DNA of 26,226 nucleotides from positions 1 through 26,226 of the forward strand of contig CAJMMA010000023.1 in NCBI GenBank assembly GCA_905214435.1, read 5' to 3'. The stretch is from an uncultured bacterium (GTDB lineage: Bacteria; Actinomycetota; Coriobacteriia; Coriobacteriales; Coriobacteriaceae). A program made the translations under genes and the position numbers. This document shows, piece by piece, positions 8,525 to 16,430 of this stretch. Each line of letters begins with the position of its first letter. Position 1 is the first letter of the stretch. Below the pieces are notes generated by a model. That model saw nothing but the letters and a program-made list of their open reading frames with translations, did not search any database and was not told the DNA's origin.

Positions 8525-8559
8525 GGACGCTCCCAACAAACAAGCAACGGTATCGCGAC

Positions 8560-8590
8560 AAAAAAAGAGGGGTACGCGAACGTACCCCTC
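8560..8590 (-). terminator. intrinsic terminator at the end of the ribosomal-protein run
   Basis: On the minus strand GAGGGGTACG pairs perfectly with CGTACCCCTC around a TTCG tetraloop, followed by seven consecutive T residues (8560-8566 read on this strand). It lies 26 bp beyond the rplQ stop. Confidence 0.95.
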
Positions 8591-8616
8591 GAATATAGCC
8601 TATGCAGACGGAATGT

Positions 8617-9084
8617 CTACTCAGCGCTCTCCTCAGCAGCGGTCTCCTCGACAGCCTCGACCTTCTTGGGAGCAGCGGCCTTCTTGGGGGCCGGAGCAGC
8701 CTTCTTGGCCTTAGGCGTGCAAGGCTCGGTGACGAGCTCCATGATAACGATGGGAGCGTTGTCGCCCTTACGGTTACCGAGCTTCATGATGCGGGTGTAA
8801 CCGCCGTTGCGGTCCTGCCACATGCCCTGAGCAGCCTTGTCGAAAATCTCGGCAACGAGCTGCTTATCGCCGAGCTTGGCGATAGCCAGACGACGAGAGT
8901 GCAGGTCGCCCTTCTTGGCCCAGGTGATGATCGGCTCGACGACCGAACGCAGCGCCTTAGCGCGGGTCTCGGTGGTCTTGATGCGGTCGTTCTCGAAGAG
9001 GGCCTTGGCCAGGCTCTTCTTCATGGCCTTGGTGTGGCTCGCATCGGTGCCGAGCTTCAGGCCCTTCTTAACGTTGTGACGCAT
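8617..9084 (-). CDS. rplQ: 50S ribosomal protein L17
   Basis: Large-subunit protein near the exit-tunnel region. The N-terminal core (MRHNVKKGLKLGTDASHTKAM, about residues 1-120) is the conserved L17 fold. It is followed by a 35-residue Ala/Lys/Pro tail that turns acidic (VEAVEETAAEESAE), a kind of extension common in actinobacterial L17. GAGGAG precedes the ATG. It is the last gene of the alpha-operon part, 30 bp after rpoA, and is followed by a terminator. Confidence 0.97.
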   Translation of the reverse strand: MRHNVKKGLKLGTDASHTKAMKKSLAKALFENDRIKTTETRAKALRSVVEPIITWAKKGDLHSRRLAIAKLGDKQLVAEIFDKAAQGMWQDRNGGYTRIMKLGNRKGDNAPIVIMELVTEPCTPKAKKAAPAPKKAAAPKKVEAVEETAAEESAE

Positions 9085-9114
9085 GGTCTAGTTTCTCCTC
9101 AAATATGCGAAGCA

Positions 9115-10056
9115 TTAAGCCTTCAGGCTCAGGCCCATGGACTCAAGCTTGTCCTTCACTTCCTCGATCGACTTAACACCGAAGTTACGGATGTTAAGCA
9201 GATCGTTCTCCGAGAACTCAACGAGCTGACGGACCGAGTGAATGCTGGCGCGCTTAAGGCAGTTGTAGGAACGGACGGAAAGGTCCAGATCCTCGATCTG
9301 CTTGTCCAGCTCGGCGTTGTCGTTCGTGACCTCGGGAGCGAAGATCGAAGCCTCCTCCTCGACCTCGGGGGTCTCGGCAAGGTTCATAAAGGCGGCCATA
9401 TGCTGGTTGATGATATTGGCAGCCTGGACCACGGCGTCGCGCGGGGCGATGGAGCCGTTGGTCTCGATCTCGAGGACAAGGCGGTCGTAGTCGGTGTGCT
9501 GACCGACACGGCAAGCCTCAACGAGCTTGGCGCAACGGGAAACCGGCGAGTACAGCGAGTCGACGTGGATCACACCGATGGGATCGTTGTCGCGCTTGTT
9601 GGCCTCGCCAGAAACATAGCCGCGGCCATAGCCGATGCGCATGCTCATGGTGAGATGGCCACCCTCGGTGAGCGTAGCGATGTGCTGCTCGGGGTTGACC
9701 AGCTCAAACTCGGACGGAATAAAGAAGTCCGCACCGGTGACCTCGCAGGGGCCGTCAACCGAGATGGTGGCGGTCGCCTCGTCGGTCGTGCCGAGAGCCC
9801 TGAAGACAAGACCCTTGACATTCAGGACGATGTCGGTGACATCCTCGACCATGTTAGGGATGGTCATGAACTCGTGCTGCGCACCATCGATCTGAATAGC
9901 CTCGACGGCGGCACCCTCGAGCGAGGACAGAAGAACGCGACGAAGGGAGTTACCCAGCGTATCGCCGTAGCCACGCTCGAGCGGCTCAACGGAGACACGA
10001 GCAGACGTCTCGTTGATCTCTTCGACCTGAACCTGAGGCCTAATGAATTCTGACAT
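9115..10056 (-). CDS. rpoA: RNA polymerase alpha subunit
   Basis: Assembles beta and beta' and contacts activators and UP elements. The N-terminal dimerisation domain spans about residues 1-228 (LERGYGDTLGNSLRRVLLSSLEGAAV segment near 26-51). An acidic linker follows, then the C-terminal domain (about 240-313) with LDLSVRSYNCLKRA and the helix-hairpin-helix-like NLRNFG equivalent (NIRNFGVKSIEEV). The 313-residue length is usual. The ATG at 10056 follows GGAGGT with a 5-base spacer. Confidence 0.98.
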   Translation of the reverse strand: MSEFIRPQVQVEEINETSARVSVEPLERGYGDTLGNSLRRVLLSSLEGAAVEAIQIDGAQHEFMTIPNMVEDVTDIVLNVKGLVFRALGTTDEATATISVDGPCEVTGADFFIPSEFELVNPEQHIATLTEGGHLTMSMRIGYGRGYVSGEANKRDNDPIGVIHVDSLYSPVSRCAKLVEACRVGQHTDYDRLVLEIETNGSIAPRDAVVQAANIINQHMAAFMNLAETPEVEEEASIFAPEVTNDNAELDKQIEDLDLSVRSYNCLKRASIHSVRQLVEFSENDLLNIRNFGVKSIEEVKDKLESMGLSLKA

Positions 10057-10088
10057 GTATTACCTCCAGCCTCAGCAGCCCGGATGGA

Positions 10089-10685
10089 CTACTTAGAGTA
10101 GAGCTCGACGATGAGCTGCTCGTTGATATCACCGCTGATCTGCTCACGCGTCGGCAGAGCGAGCACGTTACCAGACAGCTTCTCGATATCGACCTCGAGC
10201 CAGCCAGGGACCTCAAAGCGCTCGGAGGAAATCAGAGCCTCCTTGATGGGGAGGAGGTCACGGAACTTCTCGCCGACAGCGACGACGTCGCCGGCCTTGA
10301 CGCGGTAGGACGGGATGTCCACGCGCTTGCCGTTCACGGTGAAGTGACCGTGACGGACGGACTGACGAGCCTCTTTGCGGGTGCGGGCGAAGCCAAGACG
10401 GAAGACGACGTTGTCGAGGCGAGACTCAAGGATGATCATGAGGTTCTCACCGGTGACGCCGTTCATCTTGCGGGCCTTGTTGAAGTAGCCGTGGAACTGC
10501 TTCTCCAGAACGCCATAGATGAACTTGACCTTCTGCTTCTCGCGCAGCTGCATGCCGTACTCAGATTCCTTGCGACGGCGCTTGGGCTGACGGATAGATT
10601 CCTTCTTGCTGCTGTAACCGAGCTCAGCGGGATCGATCCCGAGCTGACGGCAGCGCTTAAGAACAGGAGTCCTGTCGATTGCCAT
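10089..10685 (-). CDS. rpsD: 30S ribosomal protein S4, zinc-free form
   Basis: Primary assembly protein of the 30S subunit, binding 16S rRNA. An S4 RNA-binding domain starts at about residue 90 (SRLDNVVFRLGFARTRKEARQ). The N-terminal region has a single cysteine (Cys12) and lacks the CXXC zinc knuckle, so this is the C-minus form. The 198-residue length is typical. It lies 32 bp upstream of rpoA. In other bacteria S4 represses its own operon; no obvious S4-binding pseudoknot could be recognised by eye here. Confidence 0.97.
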   Translation of the reverse strand: MAIDRTPVLKRCRQLGIDPAELGYSSKKESIRQPKRRRKESEYGMQLREKQKVKFIYGVLEKQFHGYFNKARKMNGVTGENLMIILESRLDNVVFRLGFARTRKEARQSVRHGHFTVNGKRVDIPSYRVKAGDVVAVGEKFRDLLPIKEALISSERFEVPGWLEVDIEKLSGNVLALPTREQISGDINEQLIVELYSK

Positions 10686-10704
10686 ATTGATACGATCCTT
10701 TCAG

Positions 10705-11109
10705 TTACACGCGGCGACGCTTCTTGGGGCGGCAGCCGTTGTGCGGAATGGGGGTCTTGTCCTGGATGCTCGAGACCTCGAGGCCAGCAGCCTGGAGGGA
10801 GCGAATGGCGGTCTCACGACCGGAGCCGGGGCCCTTGACGAAGACGGAAACCTTCTTCATACCGTGCTCCATGGCCTGCTTGGCAGCAGCCTCGGCAGCC
10901 ATCTGGGCAGCGAACGGCGTGGACTTACGGGAGCCCTTGAAGCCCACCTGGCCAGCCGACTTCCAGGAAATGACGTTGCCCTGGGGATCGGTGATCGAAA
11001 CGATCGTGTTGTTGAACGTAGAACGAATGTGAGCCTGGCCCACGGAAATGTTCTTACGGTCCGCGCGCTTCAGACGGGCAGCGCGAACGTTCTTCTTAGC
11101 AGTAGCCAT
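10705..11109 (-). CDS. rpsK: 30S ribosomal protein S11
   Basis: Small-subunit platform protein near the mRNA exit. The 134 residues include HIRSTFNNTIVSITDPQGN and the signature GPGSGRETAIRSLQAAGLEV, with the basic C-terminus GCRPKKRRRV. The 19-bp gap to rpsD and 14-bp gap from rpsM indicate co-transcription. Confidence 0.98.
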   Translation of the reverse strand: MATAKKNVRAARLKRADRKNISVGQAHIRSTFNNTIVSITDPQGNVISWKSAGQVGFKGSRKSTPFAAQMAAEAAAKQAMEHGMKKVSVFVKGPGSGRETAIRSLQAAGLEVSSIQDKTPIPHNGCRPKKRRRV

Positions 11110-11123
11110 CTATCTAGCGCTCC

Positions 11124-11498
11124 TTATTTCTTCTTCTTAGCACCGATCTGACGCTTCGGGCCCTTGCGGGTACGAGCGTTAGTGTGGGTGCGCTGGCCGC
11201 GGACCGGGAGGCCCTTGCGGTGACGAAGGCCGCGGTTGCAGCCGATGTCCATAAGGCGCTTGACGTTCTGGTTGCGCTCACGGCGGAGGTCGCCCTCAAC
11301 CATGATCTGGTTCTTATCGATATAATCACGGATGGCGTTAACCTCATCCTCGGTGAGGTCCTTAACGCGCGTATCCACGTTAACGTTGCACTCGACGCAG
11401 ATCTTCGTCGCAGTGGTGCGGCCGATGCCGTAAATGTAGGTCAGACCGATCTCAACGCGCTTCTCACGCGGGAGGTCGACACCATTAATACGGGCCAA
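11124..11498 (-). CDS. rpsM: 30S ribosomal protein S13 (TTG start)
   Basis: Head protein of the 30S subunit that contacts the P-site tRNA and L5. The 124 residues begin MARINGVDLPREKRVEIGLTYIYGIG, matching the family N-terminus exactly, so the start at 11498 is right although the codon is TTG. AGGAG lies about 6 bases upstream. The basic tail (RTHTNARTRKGPKRQIGAKKKK) is typical. It follows rpmJ after 14 bp. Confidence 0.97.
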   Translation of the reverse strand: MARINGVDLPREKRVEIGLTYIYGIGRTTATKICVECNVNVDTRVKDLTEDEVNAIRDYIDKNQIMVEGDLRRERNQNVKRLMDIGCNRGLRHRKGLPVRGQRTHTNARTRKGPKRQIGAKKKK

Positions 11499-11512
11499 CG
11501 TAGTCTCCTCTC

Positions 11513-11626
11513 TTAACCCTGACGCTGCTTATGACGGGGGTTCTCGCAAATGACGAGGACCTTGCCATGGCGCCTAATGATTTTGCACTTATCGCACATC
11601 TTCTTGACCGAAGGACGTACCTTCAT
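11513..11626 (-). CDS. rpmJ: 50S ribosomal protein L36, zinc-binding form
   Basis: A 37-residue gene between rpsM and infA. The protein starts MKVRPSVKKMC and ends RHKQRQG, with the C-plus zinc site Cys11, Cys14, Cys27 and His32. The ATG at 11626 follows AAAGGAAG. L36 is the smallest large-subunit protein and lies in its usual place before rpsM. The stop is TAA. Confidence 0.96.
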   Translation of the reverse strand: MKVRPSVKKMCDKCKIIRRHGKVLVICENPRHKQRQG

Positions 11627-11776
11627 CGTTCTTCCTTTCGGTAGCGCTCAAACTACTTCCCTACTATCTACTCGCCCAGCCGCAGGCGTTTAAAACTATG
11701 GCTGGTCTTCACACACAATCCGACCGTAGGTTGAGCTAAGCCTGCAGTCGGAAATGGAGTGCGCGTATGCGTGCCG
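11627..11776 (-). promoter_or_regulatory. 150-bp gap between infA and rpmJ with hairpins (possible alpha-operon promoter)
   Basis: No gene fits here. On the minus strand there is a CCAGCC/GGCTGG hairpin and a CCGAC/GTCGG hairpin. A weak promoter-like pair (TTGTGT, then TTTTAA after 17 bases) starts near 11718. The long gap, in an otherwise tight cluster, suggests that rpmJ to rplQ can be transcribed or regulated separately. The promoter call is low confidence. Confidence 0.3.
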
Positions 11777-12001
11777 CTATTTGTAGCGATAGGTGATGCG
11801 GCCGCGGGTCAGGTCGTACGGGGAAAGCTCCACGACAACCCTGTCACCGGGGAGAATACGGATGTAATTCATTCGGATCTTGCCAGAAATGTTGCACAGA
11901 ACCGAATGACCGTTCTCGAGCTCGACCTTAAACATGGCATTGGGCAGCGGTTCCTTTACCGTACCCTCGAGCTCAATTGCGTCTTCCTTCTTCACAAGCA
12001 A
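11777..12001 (-). CDS. infA: translation initiation factor IF-1 (non-AUG start)
   Basis: S1/OB-fold protein that binds the 30S A-site during initiation. The body (EDAIELEGTVKEPLPNAMF, then NGHSVLCNISGKIRMNYIRILPGDRVVVELSPYDLTRGRITYRYK) is the complete family pattern. No ATG exists in frame at the N-terminus: the candidates are TTG at 12001 or GTG at 11995. GTG, giving a start at VKKED, aligns better with the usual MAKKED beginning and with the weak AGAAAG site; TTG would leave almost no spacer. The end at 12001 is therefore the outer limit. The gene is 98 bp from map, with a possible promoter between them. Confidence 0.93.
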   Translation of the reverse strand: MLVKKEDAIELEGTVKEPLPNAMFKVELENGHSVLCNISGKIRMNYIRILPGDRVVVELSPYDLTRGRITYRYK

Positions 12002-12034
12002 TCATCTTTCTCTAGAAAACGACAGCGATTGAGT

Positions 12035-12063
12035 ATTCTACAACACGTATGCACGCATCGTAA
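12035..12063 (-). promoter_or_regulatory. candidate infA promoter
   Basis: On the minus strand TAGAAT (12040-12035) is 17 bases downstream of TTACGA (12063-12058). The -10 matches the consensus at 5 of 6 bases and the -35 at only 3 of 6. It would give a short leader for infA. Confidence 0.4.
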
Positions 12064-12076
12064 TAACTTCGTAATG

Positions 12077-12096
12077 GCTCCACAACTAAGTGGAAC
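12077..12096 (-). other. small hairpin just after the map stop
   Basis: A 7-bp stem with one wobble and a 6-base loop lies 3 bp beyond the map stop. There is no T-run, so it may stabilise the 3' end of the upstream transcript or act as a weak pause rather than a full terminator. Confidence 0.35.
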
Positions 12097-12099
12097 TTG

Positions 12100-12888
12100 T
12101 TACATTTCTCCGCCTTGGAGCGAACACCAAGCACCTTGGGCATCCGTGGTGATAATCACCGGACCGTCATTGGTAATGGCGACGGTGTTCTCGTAGTGCG
12201 CGGCGGGCAGGTGGTCGTTGGTCGTAACAATCCAACCGTCGGAGCCCGTGCTCACATGGTTGGAACCCATCGTAACCATCGGCTCGATGGCAATGACCAT
12301 GCCGGCCTGGAGGCGAACGCCCCTCCCCTTCTTTCCATAGTTAGGAACGTTGGGGTCCTCGTGCATCACGCGGCCAATGCCATGGCCCACATAGTCACGA
12401 AGCACGCCGTAACCGTGAGACTCGGCGAGGGACTGAACGGCGTAACCAACATCCCCGATATGGTTACCGGGAACAGCCTGCTCGATGGCAGCCTTAAGGC
12501 AATCGCGCGTGACCTCGCACAGGGCCTTGGCCTCGGGCGTGGGTGTGCCGACAAAAAACGTCCAAGCGTTATCGCCAACCCAACCGTCGACAACGGCTCC
12601 CGTATCGATGGAGATGATATCGCCATCGCGCAGGATCATGTCGGGGTTGGGAATACCGTGGACCACGGCATCGTTAATCGATGCGCAAATGGTACCGGGG
12701 AACCCGCCGTAACCCTTAAAGGCCGGGGTGCCGCCATGCATACGGATAATCTGCTCCGCGAGCTGATCGAGCTCAAAGGTCGAAACACCAGGGCGCACCA
12801 TGGCTCCAACGTGGCGGAGCGCCATCTTAGATAGCGCTCCTGCCTTCTTCATCTGCTCGATTTGCGTTGCAGACTTAATCTTGATCAT
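12100..12888 (-). CDS. map: type I methionine aminopeptidase
   Basis: Removes the initiator methionine from nascent proteins. All five di-metal ligands are present: Asp95, Asp106, His169, Glu202 and Glu233, in IDTGA, GDNAWTF, VGHGIG, EPMV and HYENTVAI. His77 (VVHGIP) is the usual catalytic-site histidine. The 262-residue length fits type I without a long N-terminal extension. The ATG overlaps the TGA of adk by 4 bp (ATGA), so translation is probably coupled. Confidence 0.98.
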   Translation of the reverse strand: MIKIKSATQIEQMKKAGALSKMALRHVGAMVRPGVSTFELDQLAEQIIRMHGGTPAFKGYGGFPGTICASINDAVVHGIPNPDMILRDGDIISIDTGAVVDGWVGDNAWTFFVGTPTPEAKALCEVTRDCLKAAIEQAVPGNHIGDVGYAVQSLAESHGYGVLRDYVGHGIGRVMHEDPNVPNYGKKGRGVRLQAGMVIAIEPMVTMGSNHVSTGSDGWIVTTNDHLPAAHYENTVAITNDGPVIITTDAQGAWCSLQGGEM

Positions 12889-13511
12889 AGACCGAGAGCC
12901 TCTTTGACATCCCCGTACACGGTCTCGCGAGCCTGGTCACCGTTGACCGACTTGAGCAGACCCTGGCCACGATAGTAGTCGACGAGCGGGCTCGTGGACT
13001 TCTCGTAGACGTCGAGACGGTTCTTGATGGTCTCGGGCTTGTCGTCGTCGCGCTGATACATCTCGCCGGCGCACTTGGGGCAGGTAGCATCGGCAGCGGT
13101 GCCGGTGTAACCGCAGGCGCGGCAAGTGCGACGCGAAGACAGACGATCGATGATGACCTCGGGGGCCACGTCGACCAGAAGGGCGCAGTCGATCTCGCGA
13201 CCCATGGCGGAGAGCTCGGAATCGAGCGTCACAGCCTGGGCGGTGTTGCGCGGGAAGCCGTCGAGGATGAAGCCCTGCTGGGCGTCATCGGCAGCAAGGC
13301 GCTCCTTGACAAGGTCGATCACGAGCTGGTCGGGAACGAGCTCGCCAGCGTCCATGTACTTCTTAGCCTGAATACCAAGCTCGGTGCCACCCTTGACGGC
13401 AGCACGCAGCAGGTCGCCCGTGGAAATGTGAGCGACGCCAAACTCGGCGACGAGCTCCTGTGCGACGGTGCCCTTACCGGCACCCGGAGCTCCGAGCAAT
13501 ACGAGGTTCAT
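12885..13511 (-). CDS. adk: adenylate kinase, zinc-lid type
   Basis: Catalyses ATP + AMP to 2 ADP. P-loop GAPGAGKGT (residues 7-15), AMP-binding segment ISTGDLLR (29-36), FILDGFPRN (81-89), and a long lid with four cysteines (130, 133, 144, 147) that bind zinc, as in Gram-positive enzymes. The ATG at 13511 is chosen (208 residues) because GGAGG lies 7 bases upstream; an in-frame TTG 6 bases earlier would sit on top of that site. It is flanked by secY (18-bp gap) and map (overlap). Confidence 0.98.
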   Translation of the reverse strand: MNLVLLGAPGAGKGTVAQELVAEFGVAHISTGDLLRAAVKGGTELGIQAKKYMDAGELVPDQLVIDLVKERLAADDAQQGFILDGFPRNTAQAVTLDSELSAMGREIDCALLVDVAPEVIIDRLSSRRTCRACGYTGTAADATCPKCAGEMYQRDDDKPETIKNRLDVYEKSTSPLVDYYRGQGLLKSVNGDQARETVYGDVKEALGL

Positions 13512-13529
13512 GAGCAATCCTCCTCTAGC

Positions 13530-14816
13530 CTATTTAAAGAATCCATCGTAATCATACATCTTGATCTGGCCTTCGAGCTTATCGACCGTGTCGAGCACGA
13601 CGCCGACCATGATGAGGATGGACGTGCCGCCAAATGCCTGGATCAGATGGTTACCCGTGAAGGAGAAGATGATCGAAGGCACGATGGCGATGAGCGCCAA
13701 AAAGACAGCGCTGGGAAGCGTGATCTTGTTGAGCGCGTTCTTGATGTAGGCCGCGGTAGCCCTACCCGGACGGACGCCCGGAATAAAGCCACCCTGCTTC
13801 TTAAGGTTGTCGGCCGTGTCATCGGGGTTGAACACCATAGAGGTGTAGAAGTACGCGAAGAACACGATGAGGACAACGTTAAGCACCCAGTTGAGCCAAC
13901 CGGTCGAAAGCGCAGAGGCAACTGCCTGAATCCAGCCGATGCCGGGGAAGAACACGGCAATCTGAGCCGGGAAGTACAGCAGCGCCGAGGCAAAGATGAT
14001 CGGCACGACGCCCGCGGTGTTGACCTTGATGGGCAGGTAGGTGGTCTGGCCACCCATCATGCGACGGCCCACGACGCGCTTGGCATAGGAGACCGGGATG
14101 CGGCGCTGGCCGCGCTCAAGGAAAACAATCAGCGGGATAACCAGCAGAATGATGGCGCAGATGATCACCATGGTGATGATGCCACCGGCATTACCCTCGG
14201 TGCTGGAGAAGATAGCCTGCGGAAGGCCGGCCATGATGTTCGCAAAGATGATCAGCGACATGCCATTGCCGATACCGCGCTGGGTGATGAGCTCACCAAT
14301 CCACATGATCAGCATAGCGCCTGCGGTGAGCGTACCGACGATCATGAGGTCGAAGATGATCTCGGGAGCGCCGGCGCCATTGAAGCTGATGCCGAAGCTC
14401 TTAAAGAGGAAGAGGTAACCCACGGAGTTGAGGATTGCCAGAGCCAGGGTGAGGTAACGCGAATACTGCGTAATCTTGGTCTGACCGACCTCGCCCTCGC
14501 GGGCAAGCTCATGCAGGGAAGGCACGACGGCCTGGAGCATCTGGAGGATGATCGAGCTGGTGATGTAAGGCATGATGCCCAGCGAAAACACCGACACATA
14601 GCTCAACGCGCCGCCAGAGAAAAGATTCAGGAGGGCCATAGCACCTGCGGCGACCGAATTGTTATCGGTCGAGAAAAGGCCCAGCATCCCCTGGAAGGGA
14701 ATGCCGGGCACAGGAACGTGCGCACCAATGCGGTACACGACGAGCATAGCTATGGTAAAAAGAATCTTTTCGCGCAATTCTTTGATGCGGAAAGCATTCT
14801 TAAGACCATTTAGCAC
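13530..14816 (-). CDS. secY: preprotein translocase subunit SecY
   Basis: Central channel of the Sec translocon in the cytoplasmic membrane. The 428 residues hold about ten hydrophobic helices. The plug-region signature GIMPYITSSIILQMLQ and the YAKRVVGRRMMGGQTTYLPIKVNTAGVVPIIFA cytoplasmic-loop region are both seen. The start is GTG at 14816 and overlaps the last 7 bases of rplO (GTGCTAA), which implies coupled translation. AAAGGT inside rplO serves as its ribosome binding site. Confidence 0.98.
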   Translation of the reverse strand: MLNGLKNAFRIKELREKILFTIAMLVVYRIGAHVPVPGIPFQGMLGLFSTDNNSVAAGAMALLNLFSGGALSYVSVFSLGIMPYITSSIILQMLQAVVPSLHELAREGEVGQTKITQYSRYLTLALAILNSVGYLFLFKSFGISFNGAGAPEIIFDLMIVGTLTAGAMLIMWIGELITQRGIGNGMSLIIFANIMAGLPQAIFSSTEGNAGGIITMVIICAIILLVIPLIVFLERGQRRIPVSYAKRVVGRRMMGGQTTYLPIKVNTAGVVPIIFASALLYFPAQIAVFFPGIGWIQAVASALSTGWLNWVLNVVLIVFFAYFYTSMVFNPDDTADNLKKQGGFIPGVRPGRATAAYIKNALNKITLPSAVFLALIAIVPSIIFSFTGNHLIQAFGGTSILIMVGVVLDTVDKLEGQIKMYDYDGFFK

Positions 14817-15259
14817 GGCAGCTCGACCTTTCCGCCAGCGGCCTCGATCTTGGCCTGCGCAGAAGCGCTGACCTTGTCGACCTTGACCGTGAACTTCTTG
14901 GTGAGCTCACCATTGCCGAGCACCTTGACGGGCTCGAACTCGCTCTTGGTGATGCGAGCGGCCTTAAGAGCGGCACCGTCGATCACAGCGCCGTCCTCGA
15001 ACTTACGCTCGAGACGCTCAACGTTAACAGCGGTGTACTCGATACGACGGGGGTTGCGGAAGCCCGGAAGCTTGGGCAGGCGCATAGCCAGCGGAGTCTG
15101 GCCACCCTCGAAGCCGGCACCCTTGGTGCCACCAGAGCGGGAACCCTGGCCCTTCTGGCCGCGGCCAGAAGTGGTGCCGTGACCCGAAGAATTGCCACGG
15201 CCGACGCGCTTGCGGTTCTTAGTGGAACCGGGCGCGGGAGTAAGATCGTGAAGCTGCAT
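14810..15259 (-). CDS. rplO: 50S ribosomal protein L15
   Basis: Late-assembly large-subunit protein. The 149 residues open with MQLHDLTPAPGSTKNRKRVGRG and the Gly-rich SGHGTTSGRGQKGQGSRSGG segment typical of L15, followed by the globular C-terminal domain. GAGGAG precedes the ATG at 15259. It overlaps secY by 7 bp and is 3 bp from rpmD. Confidence 0.98.
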   Translation of the reverse strand: MQLHDLTPAPGSTKNRKRVGRGNSSGHGTTSGRGQKGQGSRSGGTKGAGFEGGQTPLAMRLPKLPGFRNPRRIEYTAVNVERLERKFEDGAVIDGAALKAARITKSEFEPVKVLGNGELTKKFTVKVDKVSASAQAKIEAAGGKVELPC

Positions 15260-15262
15260 TTG

Positions 15263-15445
15263 CTACTCCTCTACAATCTCGACAAGGTGCTTGACCTTGA
15301 AGATCATGCCGCGGACGGACTCGTTGTCAGCAATCTCGCGAACCTCGCGGATCCTGTGGAGACCGAGGGCACGGACAGTACGGACCTGGTCCTGCTTGCA
15401 ACCGTTGGTGCTGCGGACCTGCTTGATCTTGATGGTGTCAGCCAT
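15263..15445 (-). CDS. rpmD: 50S ribosomal protein L30
   Basis: A 60-residue bacterial L30 (IKIKQVRSTNGCKQDQVRTVRALGL, then VRGMIFKVKHLVEIVEE). Its length and position between rpsE (2-bp gap) and rplO (3-bp gap) are standard. Confidence 0.97.
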   Translation of the reverse strand: MADTIKIKQVRSTNGCKQDQVRTVRALGLHRIREVREIADNESVRGMIFKVKHLVEIVEE

Positions 15446-15447
15446 GC

Positions 15448-15972
15448 TTAGTTCTCCTTACCGACGAACATCTCGGAGACCGTCAGGCCACGGCGAGCCG
15501 CGACGTCCTCAGGGCTGGAGAGCTCCTTGAGGCCCTCGACGGCAGCCTTGATGATGTTGAGGCCGTTGTCGGTACCGAGGGACTTGGACAGGACGTTCTT
15601 GATGCCAGCAAGCTCGAAGAGGGGACGCACAGCGCCGCCGGCGATAACGCCGGTACCCTCGACAGCGGGCTTGATGATGATGCGGCCGGCACCAAAGTGG
15701 CCGAGAACCTCGTGCGGGATGGTGCCCTGCTCGGTCACCGGCACGTGGAACATGTTCTTCTTGGCATCGAGAGACGCCTTGGAGATGGCCAGGGGCACCT
15801 CAGCGGACTTGCCCATGCCAACGCCGACGTTGCCCTTGCCGTCGCCAACGACGACGAGAGCGACGAGGCTCATGCGACGACCACCCTTGACGGTCTTCGA
15901 CACGCGGTTGATGTAAACGACGCGCTCCTCGAACTCGGAGGCCTCGCGCTGCTGCTTCTGATTACGAGCCAT
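15448..15972 (-). CDS. rpsE: 30S ribosomal protein S5
   Basis: Small-subunit protein involved in decoding accuracy and helicase activity at mRNA entry. The N-terminal dsRNA-binding-like domain (FEERVVYINRVSKTVKGGRRMSLVALVVVGD) is followed by the C-terminal fold containing VPLAISKASLDAKKNM and GIKNVLSKSLGT. The 174-residue length is normal. GGAGGT precedes the ATG with a 9-base spacer. Confidence 0.98.
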   Translation of the reverse strand: MARNQKQQREASEFEERVVYINRVSKTVKGGRRMSLVALVVVGDGKGNVGVGMGKSAEVPLAISKASLDAKKNMFHVPVTEQGTIPHEVLGHFGAGRIIIKPAVEGTGVIAGGAVRPLFELAGIKNVLSKSLGTDNGLNIIKAAVEGLKELSSPEDVAARRGLTVSEMFVGKEN

Positions 15973-15986
15973 GTGCTACATACCTC

Positions 15987-16355
15987 CTAGAACTCGAGAC
16001 CGGCGGCACGAGCACCGTCGGCGAGGGCCTTGACGCGGCCATGGTAGATACGGCCACCACGATCGAAAGCGACCTTGGTGATGCCGGCCTCGATGGCACG
16101 CTTGCCAACGAGCTGACCGACCTTCTCCGCAGCCTCCTTGTTCGAGGTGTGGGTGCCCTTGAACTCGGCCTCGAGGGTCGAGGCAGAGACGAGCGTCAGG
16201 CTGGAGCCCTTGCTGTCGTCGATGATCTGGGCATAGATGTTGGCGTTGGTACGGGTCACGCGAAGACGCGGACGCTCGGCGGTACCCGAGACCTTGCCGC
16301 GAACACGACGCTGACGACGCTTGAGGCCTTCCAGCTTCGCCTTATGCTTGTTCAT
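15987..16355 (-). CDS. rplR: 50S ribosomal protein L18
   Basis: Binds 5S rRNA with L5 and L25. The 122 residues include RVRGKVSGTAERPRLRVTRTNANIYAQIID and the C-terminal FDRGGRIYHGRVKALADGARAAGLEF. TAGGAG precedes the ATG at 16355. It is 75 bp from rplF, with a hairpin in the gap. Confidence 0.98.
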   Translation of the reverse strand: MNKHKAKLEGLKRRQRRVRGKVSGTAERPRLRVTRTNANIYAQIIDDSKGSSLTLVSASTLEAEFKGTHTSNKEAAEKVGQLVGKRAIEAGITKVAFDRGGRIYHGRVKALADGARAAGLEF

Positions 16356-16383
16356 ACGTAAACTCCTAAAAAGGTTGATCTTG

Positions 16384-16405
16384 CCAGCACCTAACGGGGT
16401 GCTGG
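16384..16405 (-). other. hairpin in the rplF-rplR gap
   Basis: A perfect 8-bp stem CCAGCACC/GGTGCTGG with a 6-base loop, about 26 bp after the rplF stop. It has no T-run. It is one of three hairpins found only in the wider gaps of this operon; it could be a processing site, pause site or protein-binding site. Confidence 0.6.
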
Positions 16406-16430
16406 TCTTATGCGAGTAAGTCGGTTACGA

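Noticed and set aside
8602..10053. Plus-strand open frame of 483 codons
   Set aside because: Exactly antisense to rplQ and rpoA; Leu/Asp/Gly/Val-rich composition is typical of a reverse-frame shadow.
13428..14813. Plus-strand open frame of 461 codons
   Set aside because: Antisense to secY and the start of adk; His/Asp-rich composition mirrors the membrane-protein codons.
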